DNA from: Blastocatellia bacterium
GTDB lineage: Bacteria > Acidobacteriota > Blastocatellia > Chloracidobacteriales > Chloracidobacteriaceae
Assembly (NCBI GenBank): GCA_019695185.1
Contig: JAIBAN010000034.1
Location: 1-64,000, forward strand
Reading direction: 5' to 3'
Length of the DNA stretch: 64,000 bases
Shown here: piece after piece, positions 43,260 through 51,954 of the stretch
Layout: every line of letters starts with the position of its first letter
Position numbering within the stretch: the stretch's first letter is position 1
Position numbers and translations under genes: made by a program
Notes under the pieces: model-generated
What the model saw: only the letters and a program-made list of their open reading frames with translations
What the model was told of the DNA's origin: nothing
Database searches by the model: none

Positions 43260-43895
43260 TTACTTTTTGGCCATGACTTGCAGGCCCAACGCATGACTCT
43301 CAATTTGGTTCAGGATTTCGCATACTTCCATGCTTCCATGCACATCCAAGGTTTGAGTCAGGCGGAGGTGTACCTTCAAAACTTCCTTAATTCGGTCGTC
43401 AATCTGCTCGGAAACCTGAAACATCTGATGTTCTGGATCGGAAACAAGACTTAAAACCGCCGGAGTGGCCTTCTCAGCTTTTTTGGCAGGGTTGAGGTCC
43501 TTCCGCAGACGATACGAAATTTTAGCGACCTGTTCGGAATACTTTAGAATTTCTTTATGGAAAATCGGGTGATGTCCAACGCTGGCTCGTTGCAGGTAGT
43601 CAGAGGCATCATTCAGTTCCCTCAAACTGGTGGAAATACGAATCTGTTGTTCCACTACTGGATCCCGCTGGTGCGGGTCAATGACGCGAATGGATGCTTC
43701 CCCGTCGGCCAATCGGTCAAGGTCAAATTGCCGGCGACGAGTGTCATTCTCACGTTGCATCATCTGGCGGTAGGCGCGAGTTCCAACCGGGCCACGGCCG
43801 CGATAGTTTTCCATCACGTCCTGTTGGGCTGAAACCGAACTGGAAGCCACAAGCACAACGCCACACGCAAAAGGCACAAACCAAAGGCTTCTCAT
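43260..43895 (-). CDS. Exported helical protein, unknown function
   Basis: 211 residues. The signal peptide (about 1-24) ends S-V-S-A-Q-Q. The mature part is charged and mostly helical (R-E-N-D-T-R-R-R-Q-F-D-L-D-R-L and I-S-T-S-L-R-E-L-N-D-A-S-D-Y-L). I recognise no domain. A purine-rich AAAGGA lies about 15 nt before the ATG. It stands alone between the cohesin gene and the glycosyltransferase operon. Confidence 0.7.
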   Translation of the reverse strand: MRSLWFVPFACGVVLVASSSVSAQQDVMENYRGRGPVGTRAYRQMMQRENDTRRRQFDLDRLADGEASIRVIDPHQRDPVVEQQIRISTSLRELNDASDYLQRASVGHHPIFHKEILKYSEQVAKISYRLRKDLNPAKKAEKATPAVLSLVSDPEHQMFQVSEQIDDRIKEVLKVHLRLTQTLDVHGSMEVCEILNQIESHALGLQVMAKK

Positions 43896-44103
43896 ACGTC
43901 AAACCAAGTCCTTTCAGGTGTTTGTGAGTGGGTGATATTCAGTTGTAAGTGGAAAGTGGATGCGAAGAGACGAAACTATTCTATCATTTTGGCGGAGGGA
44001 AGCCAAACACTGTTTTTCAGCTATTTGTAAATTTATTCAGAAAATCTAAGGCGACTTCCAAGTTGTTGAAGCTGAAATGTGGGGAACAATGTACCCACCC
44101 TGG

Positions 44104-46011
44104 TCAGAGGATTTCAAACAGGACAAAATGTTCACTCGTTTTCAAAATCCGGCAACGGGTATTCAGAAATTCTTGCAGTCGTTTTCTATCGGTTTCATGG
44201 GCAAACGGGGTGAACTGAGGGGCTAAGGAAAGGGCTGGAGCCATTAACAGATGGGTCAGGCCACGCTGTCGGAGCAGGTGCCGCAGGTTTTCAGCAGAAG
44301 TTGCCTGAATCGTCAACTGATTGAGAGTAAAATCTTCAAAAAGCGTGTCATAAAAGTAATCCCGGTGCAAATGGTAGGTTCGATTGCCGACATTCACCAA
44401 AAAGACCCGGCTTTGGGGGGGGGTATTGGCATTGATAAATTCGTAAAACTGAAATTCTTCGTATTTGTCGCGCAGCACGGTTTCCACTGTGACCTGTTTG
44501 GTCAACAGTTTCCAGGTTTCGAATTCCTGCCACCGCTCTGCAATCACGCATCCATTCCACAACACGGTACCGGCCAGAATGAGTCCCCCGGTTGTTGTAA
44601 CTGCCAAGCGGATAAACCTGGACGGTTGACTCTGAAGCCAAGTTTCAAAAGGCACAAAAATCGACCATAAAACCATTGGGGCCAGCGGCAGTAAAAACCG
44701 GGTTTGTTGCGTGGCCTGGGCCCAAAAGGCAAAATAGCCGGCCACCATGATCAAGAGAAGTTTGCAGGTTGTGGACCAATGTTTCCAAAGCAACAGGGAG
44801 GGGAACAATCCAAGATAAAAAAAACCAGTCTCTCCGCAATACAAATCCAATCGGTGGCCATCGGCCAGGACACATACCCGCCAGGGAAGGGAAAGGTAAT
44901 CCCACCAGTCTTTCACTTTGCTGCCGAAATGATTATGTAAAAAGACAATGTTTTGGGCGGTTCGCTCTGCATCCCAACCTGGGCAATGTGTCGGAAAAAT
45001 CCCCCAGATAAATGGAAAGAAGGGGTTTCCGGTAAACCATACATTACGGAGCAGCCAGGGAAGGGGAAAGAAAGCAACGGGAATCACCAAATAGAGGATA
45101 CTGTGCCAGATCGGAGGAAGTCCCTGACTCTGAGATTTGATTCGTTGTCGGGCTATGAGAATGAAGATCAAAAAGACAAGCGGAAAGAAAACAACATTGG
45201 AAAACTTGATTCCGTAGCCTGCTCCCAGACAAAGCCCAGCCACTACCAGCCAGCCTTTGTGGGGATGTTCGTTCCAAAGAAAGACGGCTCCCAAAGCAAG
45301 AGTTACAAAAAATGCCCAACCCAGGTCAACAAAAGCAAACCCCATTTCCATCCATAGTATGGGGGTGCTTGCCAACAGCACTAGCACCAGCCAACGATTG
45401 GTTGTCCGAAGCCGTAACAAGACCCCCAGGTTAAGGGTGGCGGTCAACCAAAAAACACCAAAAAACCAATGAATCAAAGCTGGAACCCGGTCGCTGTGCA
45501 TAAGCATGCCCAGGCCATAAAGCATTTCCAAGCCTTGCGGATAGTAGGAGTAAATTTGGTAGGGAAGTTCAATGATACGGCCCTGTAAAATATACTGCCG
45601 TTGAATTTCCAGGTGATAGAGCAAGGCGTCGTCGGCCACCGGGCCTGGGAGACCAGCCAGTAAAGCAAACAGTAACGCCACAACTGTCAAGCTGCAAGCC
45701 AACCAGGCAACCAAGGTGTCAGGTTTATGGGCTTTCCAAACCTCCCGCCCTGTGCTCCATAGGTGAGGGTTTCCCAGGCATAAAATCCCCAAGCCGATTG
45801 CGATCCAACCCAGCTCAGGGCGGTAGAAACCACAAATTCCGGCCAGGAAAACGATTCCTGCCACCAGACCCGCTCCGAGCCCAAAATCAAATGGGAGAAA
45901 ATGAAAGGCCGCAGCTTGAGCAACCAGCCTGCGGCGAAAAAAGTTTCCCAAGGTGAAGCAAACGGCAACAATCAGACTGGCAATGGTGAGATTGAGGACA
46001 TGTTCCACCAT
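44104..46011 (-). CDS. Multi-pass membrane glycosyltransferase (GT39/ArnT-like)
   Basis: 635 residues with about 11-13 membrane helices. The first periplasmic loop has D-D-A-L-L-Y-H-L-E-I-Q-R, in the position of the catalytic acidic pair of GT-C enzymes, and Q-I-Y-S-Y-Y-P-Q-G-L-E-M-L-Y follows. A soluble ~110-residue C-terminal domain ends the protein. GT-C enzymes use polyprenyl-phosphate sugars. The acceptor is unknown. It sits 30 bp downstream of a small membrane-protein gene on the same strand. Confidence 0.75.
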   Translation of the reverse strand: MVEHVLNLTIASLIVAVCFTLGNFFRRRLVAQAAAFHFLPFDFGLGAGLVAGIVFLAGICGFYRPELGWIAIGLGILCLGNPHLWSTGREVWKAHKPDTLVAWLACSLTVVALLFALLAGLPGPVADDALLYHLEIQRQYILQGRIIELPYQIYSYYPQGLEMLYGLGMLMHSDRVPALIHWFFGVFWLTATLNLGVLLRLRTTNRWLVLVLLASTPILWMEMGFAFVDLGWAFFVTLALGAVFLWNEHPHKGWLVVAGLCLGAGYGIKFSNVVFFPLVFLIFILIARQRIKSQSQGLPPIWHSILYLVIPVAFFPLPWLLRNVWFTGNPFFPFIWGIFPTHCPGWDAERTAQNIVFLHNHFGSKVKDWWDYLSLPWRVCVLADGHRLDLYCGETGFFYLGLFPSLLLWKHWSTTCKLLLIMVAGYFAFWAQATQQTRFLLPLAPMVLWSIFVPFETWLQSQPSRFIRLAVTTTGGLILAGTVLWNGCVIAERWQEFETWKLLTKQVTVETVLRDKYEEFQFYEFINANTPPQSRVFLVNVGNRTYHLHRDYFYDTLFEDFTLNQLTIQATSAENLRHLLRQRGLTHLLMAPALSLAPQFTPFAHETDRKRLQEFLNTRCRILKTSEHFVLFEIL

Positions 46012-46041
46012 GGAAAAGTCAGACTTTCAGAAAAAATCAGG

Positions 46042-46248
46042 TTATTTGAGCAACCCGCGGTTTGAACCCCTCATACGGCGGTTCCGCTCACTTTGTCCGA
46101 CAATCCAAAAAAGTGGCCAGAAGGCCCCTGCCAGGAGCGCTGTAAATGGGTTGCTCCGGGTTTTATCCGCATTCAGCATGACATAAACAGAGGTGCCGAT
46201 TCCCACAAGTCCATATAAGACAGCCAGAAAATACAGTAAATCAAGCAT
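46042..46248 (-). CDS. Small membrane protein, 68 residues
   Basis: Two hydrophobic segments (L-L-Y-F-L-A-V-L-Y-G-L-V-G-I-G and F-T-A-L-L-A-G-A-F-W-P-L-F-W-I-V) are joined by a short charged loop, followed by a basic tail (R-N-R-R-M-R-G). AGGAGAG lies 8 nt before the ATG, so the gene is well supported despite its size. It heads the operon with the GT-C gene. Function unknown. Confidence 0.75.
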   Translation of the reverse strand: MLDLLYFLAVLYGLVGIGTSVYVMLNADKTRSNPFTALLAGAFWPLFWIVGQSERNRRMRGSNRGLLK

Positions 46249-46390
46249 GAGACGTTCTCTCCTGAAACCAAGTCGTGAGGTGTGCGATTTTCCGCGTGCA
46301 AGGTGCGATTACTTGTTTGATCCCAGTTTTGTTCAGTCAGTCCAACCGGACAGGTTCTCCATCGACAGAACCAAAAACGAAGGGCTAAAC

Positions 46391-47125
46391 TCAGTTTCTC
46401 CGTGTGTGGCGCTCTTTCAGGACCCGCAATGCTGCACTGGCAGCCGCCTGATGAGCGGCTTTCAACGTGGGGCCGCGGCCTTGGGCCAAGATTTCATCTC
46501 CCAAACGCAGCCCCACTGAGAATTCGGGATTGTGGGCCGGGCCGTCCGACGCGGTTGTAAAATATTCGGGAAGGGGCATTTTACGGCCCCGTAGCCAGTC
46601 CTGGAGGGCCGTTTTGGAATCCGCCACCGAGGCGTCGGTCGGATTTAACAGCTCCACGCTCGGTTCAAACAGGCAGCGGACAATGTCAGCCGTTTTTTCC
46701 AGGCCGACATCCAGGTAGAGAGCTGCCACCACCGCTTCAAACGTATTTTCCAATAGGGCCCGTTTGCGGCGGCCACCGGTTTTTTCCTCACCCCGGTTAA
46801 GCCGCAAATAACTGCCCAAATCCAGTTCACGGGCGCAATCGGCCAAGTGATGTGAACTGACCAAGTATCCCTTGAAACGGGCCAAAACCCCTTCGGGTGA
46901 ATCCGGAAAGCGTTCAATGAGCCATTGACTGACAATCAACCCCAACACGGCATCACCCAGGAATTCCAGCGATTCATTATGCATGCACCGTTCATGCCCA
47001 TGTTCATGGGCGTAAGAACGGTGGGTGACAGCCCGCTCCAGCAATTCGATACGCTGAAAGGCGTGGCCTAACCGTGCTTCAAGGTCTTCGAGTTTCGGGG
47101 GGGATTGGTCTTTGGATTTCGACAT
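46391..47125 (-). CDS. rnc: Ribonuclease III
   Basis: 244 residues. Cleaves double-stranded RNA, including rRNA precursors, in the cytoplasm. The endonuclease domain has the signature N-E-S-L-E-F-L-G-D-A-V-L-G at 50-62, with catalytic Glu54 and Asp58 (E. coli Glu41 and Asp45 equivalents). The C-terminal dsRNA-binding domain (about 165-240) has K-T-A-L-Q-D-W-L and A-A-H-Q-A-A-A-S-A-A-L. The N-terminus is slightly extended and charged. No Shine-Dalgarno is visible; a 15-bp hairpin ends 5 nt before the start codon. Confidence 0.96.
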   Translation of the reverse strand: MSKSKDQSPPKLEDLEARLGHAFQRIELLERAVTHRSYAHEHGHERCMHNESLEFLGDAVLGLIVSQWLIERFPDSPEGVLARFKGYLVSSHHLADCARELDLGSYLRLNRGEEKTGGRRKRALLENTFEAVVAALYLDVGLEKTADIVRCLFEPSVELLNPTDASVADSKTALQDWLRGRKMPLPEYFTTASDGPAHNPEFSVGLRLGDEILAQGRGPTLKAAHQAAASAALRVLKERHTRRN

Positions 47126-47129
47126 AGAA

Positions 47130-47165
47130 AAGGCGCAAGGAATGGTGACGCATTCCCTGCGCCTT
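47130..47165 (-). promoter_or_regulatory. Hairpin in the rnc 5' leader
   Basis: AAGGCGCAAGGAATG (47130-47144) pairs with CATTCCCTGCGCCTT (47151-47165), 15 bp with one mismatch and a 6-nt loop, and is followed on the minus strand by TTTTC and then the rnc ATG. It could be a second terminator for the upstream gene, or a 5'-leader stem of the kind RNase III cleaves to control its own mRNA in E. coli. Confidence 0.65.
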
Positions 47166-47216
47166 TATTGTGCATTCGTAGCCAAAACAATCAAGAAGGT
47201 TTTGCCTCAAACCGGG

Positions 47217-47276
47217 AAAAAAGCGCTTCCCGCTTTTGGTACCCGCAATTTAGCAGGGGTTAAAGCGGAAAGCGCT
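47217..47276 (-). terminator. Rho-independent terminator of the TPR-like gene
   Basis: AGCGCTTCCCGCTTT (47222-47236) pairs with AAAGCGGAAAGCGCT (47262-47276), 15 bp with one mismatch; on the minus strand the stem is followed by TTTTT. It lies 40 bp past the stop codon at 47314. Confidence 0.85.
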
Positions 47277-47313
47277 CTTTGGTTTGGAAACCCAAAAGGG
47301 CAGTCCAAGGGAC

Positions 47314-48291
47314 TTACTTCACACAGGTAGAGGCTTTCAACCCTTCTTGATACTCGGCAATCCCATCGGTCTTGCCATCGTGGGAAACCTTAAAGAAGGC
47401 TTCCATATCGGCCTTGCAGTTAGCGATCAGTTTTTCATATTTGGCGGCTTCCTTGTCTTTTTGGCAGACAATGATGGTGCGGGCCATAAATTCAGCGATT
47501 TTGTCCGCCTGGGCCTTGGCCTGATTCAGGGCTTCCGTCGCTTCTGGCGAGGTCTTGACAGCAATCCCATTATATTTGGTGGCGGCTTCATTGTAGCGTT
47601 CCCGGTAAATGGAAGCCATCAGGTAATAGGTGTTCGGGTCCGAGCAATCCCCTTCGATGGCCTTGGCCAGACGGGTGGCTGCATCGTCAAATTTTTTGGC
47701 CCGCAGGTTGGTAATGCCAATCAACCGGTGCATTTTGGCCAGATATTTCGGTTTTTCGGTTTCCCAGACAACCCCTTCGATTTTCTTGCCGCCATCAATC
47801 ATGGCAATGCCCTGTTCGGCAAACCGGACTCCCATATCAACCAGTGGTTGATTCTTGGCGGACAGCGCAAAATAGTCGGCATCCGTGACCAAGGTGACAA
47901 TCATCGCCAGTTCACGGTCGGCAATCTCCTTGGGCTTGTTTTCCGGAGCGTCCTTTAAAAGGTCATCCGCTACCTTGAATTCATCGTCAAATTTTTGAGC
48001 GGTACGATAGGTGTCCACAGCCAGAACGAAGCGGGCCCGGTTGAGGTCCTTTTTGACATACGGAGCATAGGTGCTGTTCGGGTACTTGGTCAGAAAATCC
48101 TGGGCCGCCGAATATTTTTTGGCGGGGTCCTTTTCTTTGGCCACGACCTGCTGGGCGTCATATTCGAGCCGCAACTGATTTGGATCCTGTTGTTGCGCAG
48201 CCTGCACCAGGGGATGCGCAGTGGCTGAAAACGTGCCAAAACACGCTTGAGCCAAAAAGAGACAGACAAGAAGAGCGAAAGACTTCTTCAT
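47314..48291 (-). CDS. Exported TPR-like helical protein
   Basis: 325 residues. The signal peptide (about 1-25, L-L-V-C-L-F-L-A-Q-A-C-F-G) is followed by a Gln/Lys-rich helical repeat region with Y-S-A-A-Q-D-F-L-T-K-Y-P-N-S-T-Y-A-P-Y and a later A-A-T-R-L-A-K-A-I-E-G-D-C-S-D-P-N-T-Y-Y, both TPR-type. There are two Cys near the end (I-V-C-Q, I-A-N-C-K). Partner unknown. It is monocistronic, with its own terminator. Confidence 0.78.
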   Translation of the reverse strand: MKKSFALLVCLFLAQACFGTFSATAHPLVQAAQQQDPNQLRLEYDAQQVVAKEKDPAKKYSAAQDFLTKYPNSTYAPYVKKDLNRARFVLAVDTYRTAQKFDDEFKVADDLLKDAPENKPKEIADRELAMIVTLVTDADYFALSAKNQPLVDMGVRFAEQGIAMIDGGKKIEGVVWETEKPKYLAKMHRLIGITNLRAKKFDDAATRLAKAIEGDCSDPNTYYLMASIYRERYNEAATKYNGIAVKTSPEATEALNQAKAQADKIAEFMARTIIVCQKDKEAAKYEKLIANCKADMEAFFKVSHDGKTDGIAEYQEGLKASTCVK

Positions 48292-48618
48292 AAAAGGGGT
48301 TTAAGCCTCCTACAAAATAATGTGGAAATGGGATGGCGGACGGTTTTTCAGCCGAACTCTTAAAACTCGAAAAGCTCCAATGTTGTCTTGTGCAAGATGA
48401 GTATTGGGTTGTGTTTGGGATGACAAACCAGTGTCCGAAGCTGCTTGCGAAGCGTACCCGATGCTGACACGCAGAGGGCCGTTTGTCAATTCCGAAACCC
48501 GTTTCCAAAATTGCGTTTGGAAAAGATTCGACAAGTGGTGTATAACGCCCCGTCAAATCGCAACCTCCCGCAACCCTTTGATCTCATCACGCTACTACAA
48601 AACAGGAGAGCAACGTGT
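48292..48618. other. Divergent intergenic region before the HMG-CoA reductase gene
   Basis: About 330 bp between two divergent genes. The frame of the HMG-CoA reductase gene is open back to 48445, but that part has no family similarity and no ribosome-binding site. I see no confident promoter or hairpin. Confidence 0.4.
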
Positions 48619-49791
48619 ATGTCGTCTGCAAAGCGCATTCCTTACAGCAAGGAAGACAACTACGCGCCGGATATTATCGGCCAGCGGCAAAAACTTGTGG
48701 AAGAAGCCACCGGCCTCAAGTTGCAACATATATCGCACTATTCCTTTGACCCGCACGTTGCCCAGGGCAATATTGAAAACTTCATTGGGGTGGCCCAGAT
48801 TCCAATTGGAGTGGCTGGCCCCTTGCTCATTCATGGCGAACATGCCCAGGGCGAGTTCTATATTCCGATGGCAACTTCCGAGGGCACGCTGGTGGCCAGC
48901 TACAGCCGGGGCATGAAACTGCTCTCCATGGCTGGTGGCGTTCACTGTACGGTCACTGAAGACCAAATGCAGCGGGCTCCGGTGTTTGTCTTTCAGAGCG
49001 CCCGGGAAGCCAGGGAATTTGGCAAATGGATTACTCAAAACATGGATGGCATTCGGGCTGCCGCGCAAAGCACCTCGCGGATTGCCAAGCTCAAACATAT
49101 CGAATGCTATCAATCCAACAAATTCCTGTTTACCCGGTTTAACTATTATACGGGTGACGCCGCCGGTCAAAACATGGTTGGTCGCGCGACTTATGCGGCG
49201 TGTCTGTGGATGGTCAAAGCCCACGGTGGGGTTGCCCGCTGGTTCCTGGAATCAAATTTTGCCACGGATAAAAAAGGGTCGCAAATCAACTCGATTATGA
49301 CCAGGGGCAAACGGGTAACGGCTGAATGCACAATTCCCGCCCAGTTGCTCAAAGACCTGATGCGCACGTCGCCGGAGTCGCTTTTTTATCACTACAACGT
49401 GGCCAACGTGGCCGGGTTTCTGGCCGGGGTGAACAATAACGGGGCTCATTCGCCGAATGGCATTACAGCCATGTTTATTGCCACCGGGCAGGATGTGGCC
49501 AACGTTTCCGAATCATCCGCCGGCATCATGTATTGTGAATTAACACCTGAAGGTTCGCTGTATATTTCCATCACGATTCCTTCGTTGATTGTGGCGACCT
49601 TTGGTGGTGGGACCGGCTTGCCGACCCAGCAGGAATGCATGGCCATGCTTGGCTGTGAGGGGAAGGACAAGGTCAATAAGCTGGCTGAAATCGTGGCCGG
49701 GGTGGTGCTGGCCGGTGAACTTTCGCTCAGTTCCGCCATCAGTTCACACGACTGGGTGTCGAGTCACGAGCAGTACGGAAGAAATCGTTAA
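48619..49791 (+). CDS. Hydroxymethylglutaryl-CoA reductase, class I type
   Basis: 390 residues from ATG 48619, with AACAGGAGAG 9 nt upstream. Reduces HMG-CoA to mevalonate with NADPH, the committed step of the mevalonate route to isoprenoids. E-N-F-I-G at 53-57 supplies the catalytic Glu; the T-D-K-K-G-S-Q-I-N segment supplies the Lys; G-Q-D-V-A-N supplies the Asp; and S-S-H-E-Q-Y-G-R-N-R at the end carries the His. The D-K-K form and the overall pattern match class I (eukaryote/archaea type). The protein lacks the membrane domain of eukaryotic enzymes. No other mevalonate gene is in the window. Confidence 0.93.
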   Translation: MSSAKRIPYSKEDNYAPDIIGQRQKLVEEATGLKLQHISHYSFDPHVAQGNIENFIGVAQIPIGVAGPLLIHGEHAQGEFYIPMATSEGTLVASYSRGMKLLSMAGGVHCTVTEDQMQRAPVFVFQSAREAREFGKWITQNMDGIRAAAQSTSRIAKLKHIECYQSNKFLFTRFNYYTGDAAGQNMVGRATYAACLWMVKAHGGVARWFLESNFATDKKGSQINSIMTRGKRVTAECTIPAQLLKDLMRTSPESLFYHYNVANVAGFLAGVNNNGAHSPNGITAMFIATGQDVANVSESSAGIMYCELTPEGSLYISITIPSLIVATFGGGTGLPTQQECMAMLGCEGKDKVNKLAEIVAGVVLAGELSLSSAISSHDWVSSHEQYGRNR

Positions 49792-49794
49792 AGG

Positions 49795-49934
49795 CAATTG
49801 AGTATTGAGAATTGAGAATTTGAAGAAGTCTGGTTCTTCAGTTTTGCCAAAAGGAGCAGGTTGAGGGCCGATCTTCAATTCTCAGTTCTCGATTCTCAAT
49901 TCTCAATTCTCAATTCTCAATTCTCATTTCTCAG
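49795..49934. repeat. Inverted heptamer array (GAGAATT) downstream of the HMG-CoA reductase gene
   Basis: Left arm 49795-49821 has about three GAGAATT/GAGTATT units, starting 3 bp after the stop codon. Right arm 49876-49934 has about eight CAATTCT units. The spacer is about 54 bp. The right arm ends 7 bp before ATG 49942. The frame of the next gene is open through the arm, which would encode repeated S-Q-F-S residues if translated. Confidence 0.93.
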
Positions 49935-49941
49935 AAGATTT

Positions 49942-51009
49942 ATGCCCAAAAAAACAAAAGCTCAAAAAATGAACCCCCATCGCCGCCCAGTGGAAGCACA
50001 GACAGCGACGGGGCCGGCTTCAGTGCCGGGGATTGGATATTTTTGGTCCCGCAAAGACGGTTTGCGCTTGTTGTTGACCTCAGAACTCAATGCAGATGAG
50101 ACAGTTGCCGTAACTTTGACCTGTATTGATGATCGGCGGGACGGGGTTTTCAAATTTCAGGAAACCCAGTTTGACAGCGCGCAGGATGTGGCCACACTCA
50201 TGCAGGACAGTCCCTTTGAGTGGATCCGCGGCGACATTGACCAAGCCCGCAAAATCGTGGGGATTGGAGCCCGGATGAACAATTTCCTGGGCCGGGAATT
50301 TCCGGAAGGTTTTGCTGACTTTCGGGAAAAGCTGGGGACCGGGACAAAAGTCCAACTGCCACCCGGAATTTTTACCTGCCCTGTCACAGATGACCCGTTA
50401 GCACCTGAACTGGTTGAAAAAATCAAGGAAAGTGCCGCCAGCCAAACGGATGTGTATTTTCTGAGTGACCGAGCCCAAAAGAAACGAAACCACGGGGCCA
50501 AACACGGGAATTACTCCGTTCCAATGCACAATCGGCTCAAACGGGCCTTTGAAGAATCGGAAACCTTGACCCTGACCCCCAGCGGCTGGAACCATTTGGA
50601 ACGGGCCCTGCCCACCGAATCCACCCCGGAGGCCATCGGGTTGATTCTGGTGCAGGATGTTTTGAAAGGCATTGCCTATGCGCTGGAAAAACATATTGCC
50701 GACGCCACGGTTCCCAATCCGCAACTGACTGACGGTCAAGTCATCGAAGCCCTGACCCATCTCAAGACTGCTCTTGATGAGGACAAAGACCTCCAGGCAG
50801 TGGAGCCTTTTGAAGTCAACTTCATTCTTGAAGCACTGGATGAAGCGATGGCGCTGGTCAAGCAGATTTTCCGCGAGGAAGTCGAAAAGGAACCGGACAA
50901 AAAGGCACTGCAAGCCGGGGTTGAATGGGTTTTGGCTTCAGTGCAACGCCGCAGTGCCAAAGAGCCTGGCAAACGGGCCTATATTTCTTTTGTTGCCGAA
51001 TATGTTTAG
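49942..51009 (+). CDS. Protein of unknown function
   Basis: 355 residues from ATG 49942, the first start after the repeat arm. No signal peptide or membrane helix, so probably cytoplasmic. The N-terminal ~20 residues are basic (M-P-K-K-T-K-A-Q-K). An alpha/beta section follows (Y-F-W-S-R-K-D-G-L-R-L-L-L-T-S-E-L), and the C-terminal ~130 residues are helical and acidic. I do not recognise the family. It is followed within 4 bp by another repeat element. Confidence 0.7.
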   Translation: MPKKTKAQKMNPHRRPVEAQTATGPASVPGIGYFWSRKDGLRLLLTSELNADETVAVTLTCIDDRRDGVFKFQETQFDSAQDVATLMQDSPFEWIRGDIDQARKIVGIGARMNNFLGREFPEGFADFREKLGTGTKVQLPPGIFTCPVTDDPLAPELVEKIKESAASQTDVYFLSDRAQKKRNHGAKHGNYSVPMHNRLKRAFEESETLTLTPSGWNHLERALPTESTPEAIGLILVQDVLKGIAYALEKHIADATVPNPQLTDGQVIEALTHLKTALDEDKDLQAVEPFEVNFILEALDEAMALVKQIFREEVEKEPDKKALQAGVEWVLASVQRRSAKEPGKRAYISFVAEYV

Positions 51010-51012
51010 CAC

Positions 51013-51138
51013 AGGACTGAGGACTGAGGACTGAGGACTGAGGACTGAGGACTGAGTGATAAACCCAGTCTTACGGGCGGTTTTTCCGAGAGGACTGGAA
51101 ACCGGATCCACAATACCGGTTTTAGCCCTCAGTCCTCA
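51013..51138. repeat. Inverted AGGACTG array with unequal arms
   Basis: The left arm (51013-51056) holds six perfect AGGACTG units, the longest perfect array in the window. The right arm (51126-51138, CCCTCAGTCCTCA) has under two units. The array starts 3 bp after one stop codon and the right arm ends 15 bp before the next ATG (51154). Unequal arms suggest expansion and contraction by slippage. Confidence 0.93.
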
Positions 51139-51153
51139 TTACTGTAAAAAAAT

Positions 51154-51747
51154 ATGTCTGCCAATTTGCCAAACGCTGCCTACAATTCACAAACTTTCCG
51201 GATTCGGAAACAGGTATTTTCACTGCTGGCGCAAAAATTCCGCTTTTTTGATGCCAATGACCGGCTTTTGTACTTTTGCGAGCAGAAAGCCTTTAAGCTC
51301 AAAGAAGACATCCGGGTCTATGCTGACGAAGCCAAAACTCAGGAACTGCTGTGGATTCAGGCTCGGCAGATTCTGGATTTCAGTGCTGCTTATGATGTGT
51401 ATGACTCAGTGCGGCAGGAGAAAGTCGGGGTCCTGCGCCGCAAGGGCTTAAAGTCAATGCTGCGGGACGAATGGGAAATCCTCGACCCGTGGGATCGTCC
51501 GATGGGGATGATTCAAGAGGACAGCACGGCTTTGGCCTTGATTCGACGGTTGCTCACGAACCTGGTTCCTCAATCTTTTCATGTCACGCTTTACAATCAG
51601 GAAGTGGCCCACCTCAAGCAACATTTCAATCCGTTTGTGTTGAGTTACACACTGGATTTGAACGCCGATACCCAAGGGATTTTCGACCGCCGTCTGGCGG
51701 TGGCCGCCTCCTTGTTGATTCTGGCAATCGAGGGGCGACAATCATAG
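51154..51747 (+). CDS. LURP-one/scramblase-like (Tubby C-terminal fold) protein
   Basis: 197 residues. The alternating beta pattern F-R-I-R-K-Q-V-F-S-L, F-R-F-F-D-A-N-D-R-L-L-Y-F, Y-D-V-Y-D-S-V-R-Q-E-K-V-G-V-L-R-R-K-G and W-E-I-L-D-P-W-D-R-P-M-G-M-I is typical of the LURP1/phospholipid-scramblase superfamily, ending in one hydrophobic helix (L-A-V-A-A-S-L-L-I-L-A-I). Members bind membranes or lipids; the bacterial role is unclear. No Shine-Dalgarno is visible upstream. Confidence 0.7.
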   Translation: MSANLPNAAYNSQTFRIRKQVFSLLAQKFRFFDANDRLLYFCEQKAFKLKEDIRVYADEAKTQELLWIQARQILDFSAAYDVYDSVRQEKVGVLRRKGLKSMLRDEWEILDPWDRPMGMIQEDSTALALIRRLLTNLVPQSFHVTLYNQEVAHLKQHFNPFVLSYTLDLNADTQGIFDRRLAVAASLLILAIEGRQS

Positions 51748-51954
51748 TTCCTGACAATTCCTTGCCAGTCGGAAAAGACCCAGGGCCATTCCGGTTCCAG
51801 CGGAGTGGCCTTTTGCTTTTGAAAAGGGAGGGAACCTGGAGCGAACCCAACTTGGGCAGGTCTGAACCCAAACTCTTCTATGGACAGCCCCACAAAAAAC
51901 TGCTTCCATTCGGGCCACATCATCTTTACTCCTTAAAGGAAACGCACAAAAAAT

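Noticed and set aside
48445-48618. Upstream extension of the HMG-CoA reductase gene
   Set aside because: No similarity to the family and a clear AGGAGAG precedes the ATG at 48619.
51013-51138. CRISPR array
   Set aside because: Units are 7 bp with no intervening spacers, and no cas gene is present.
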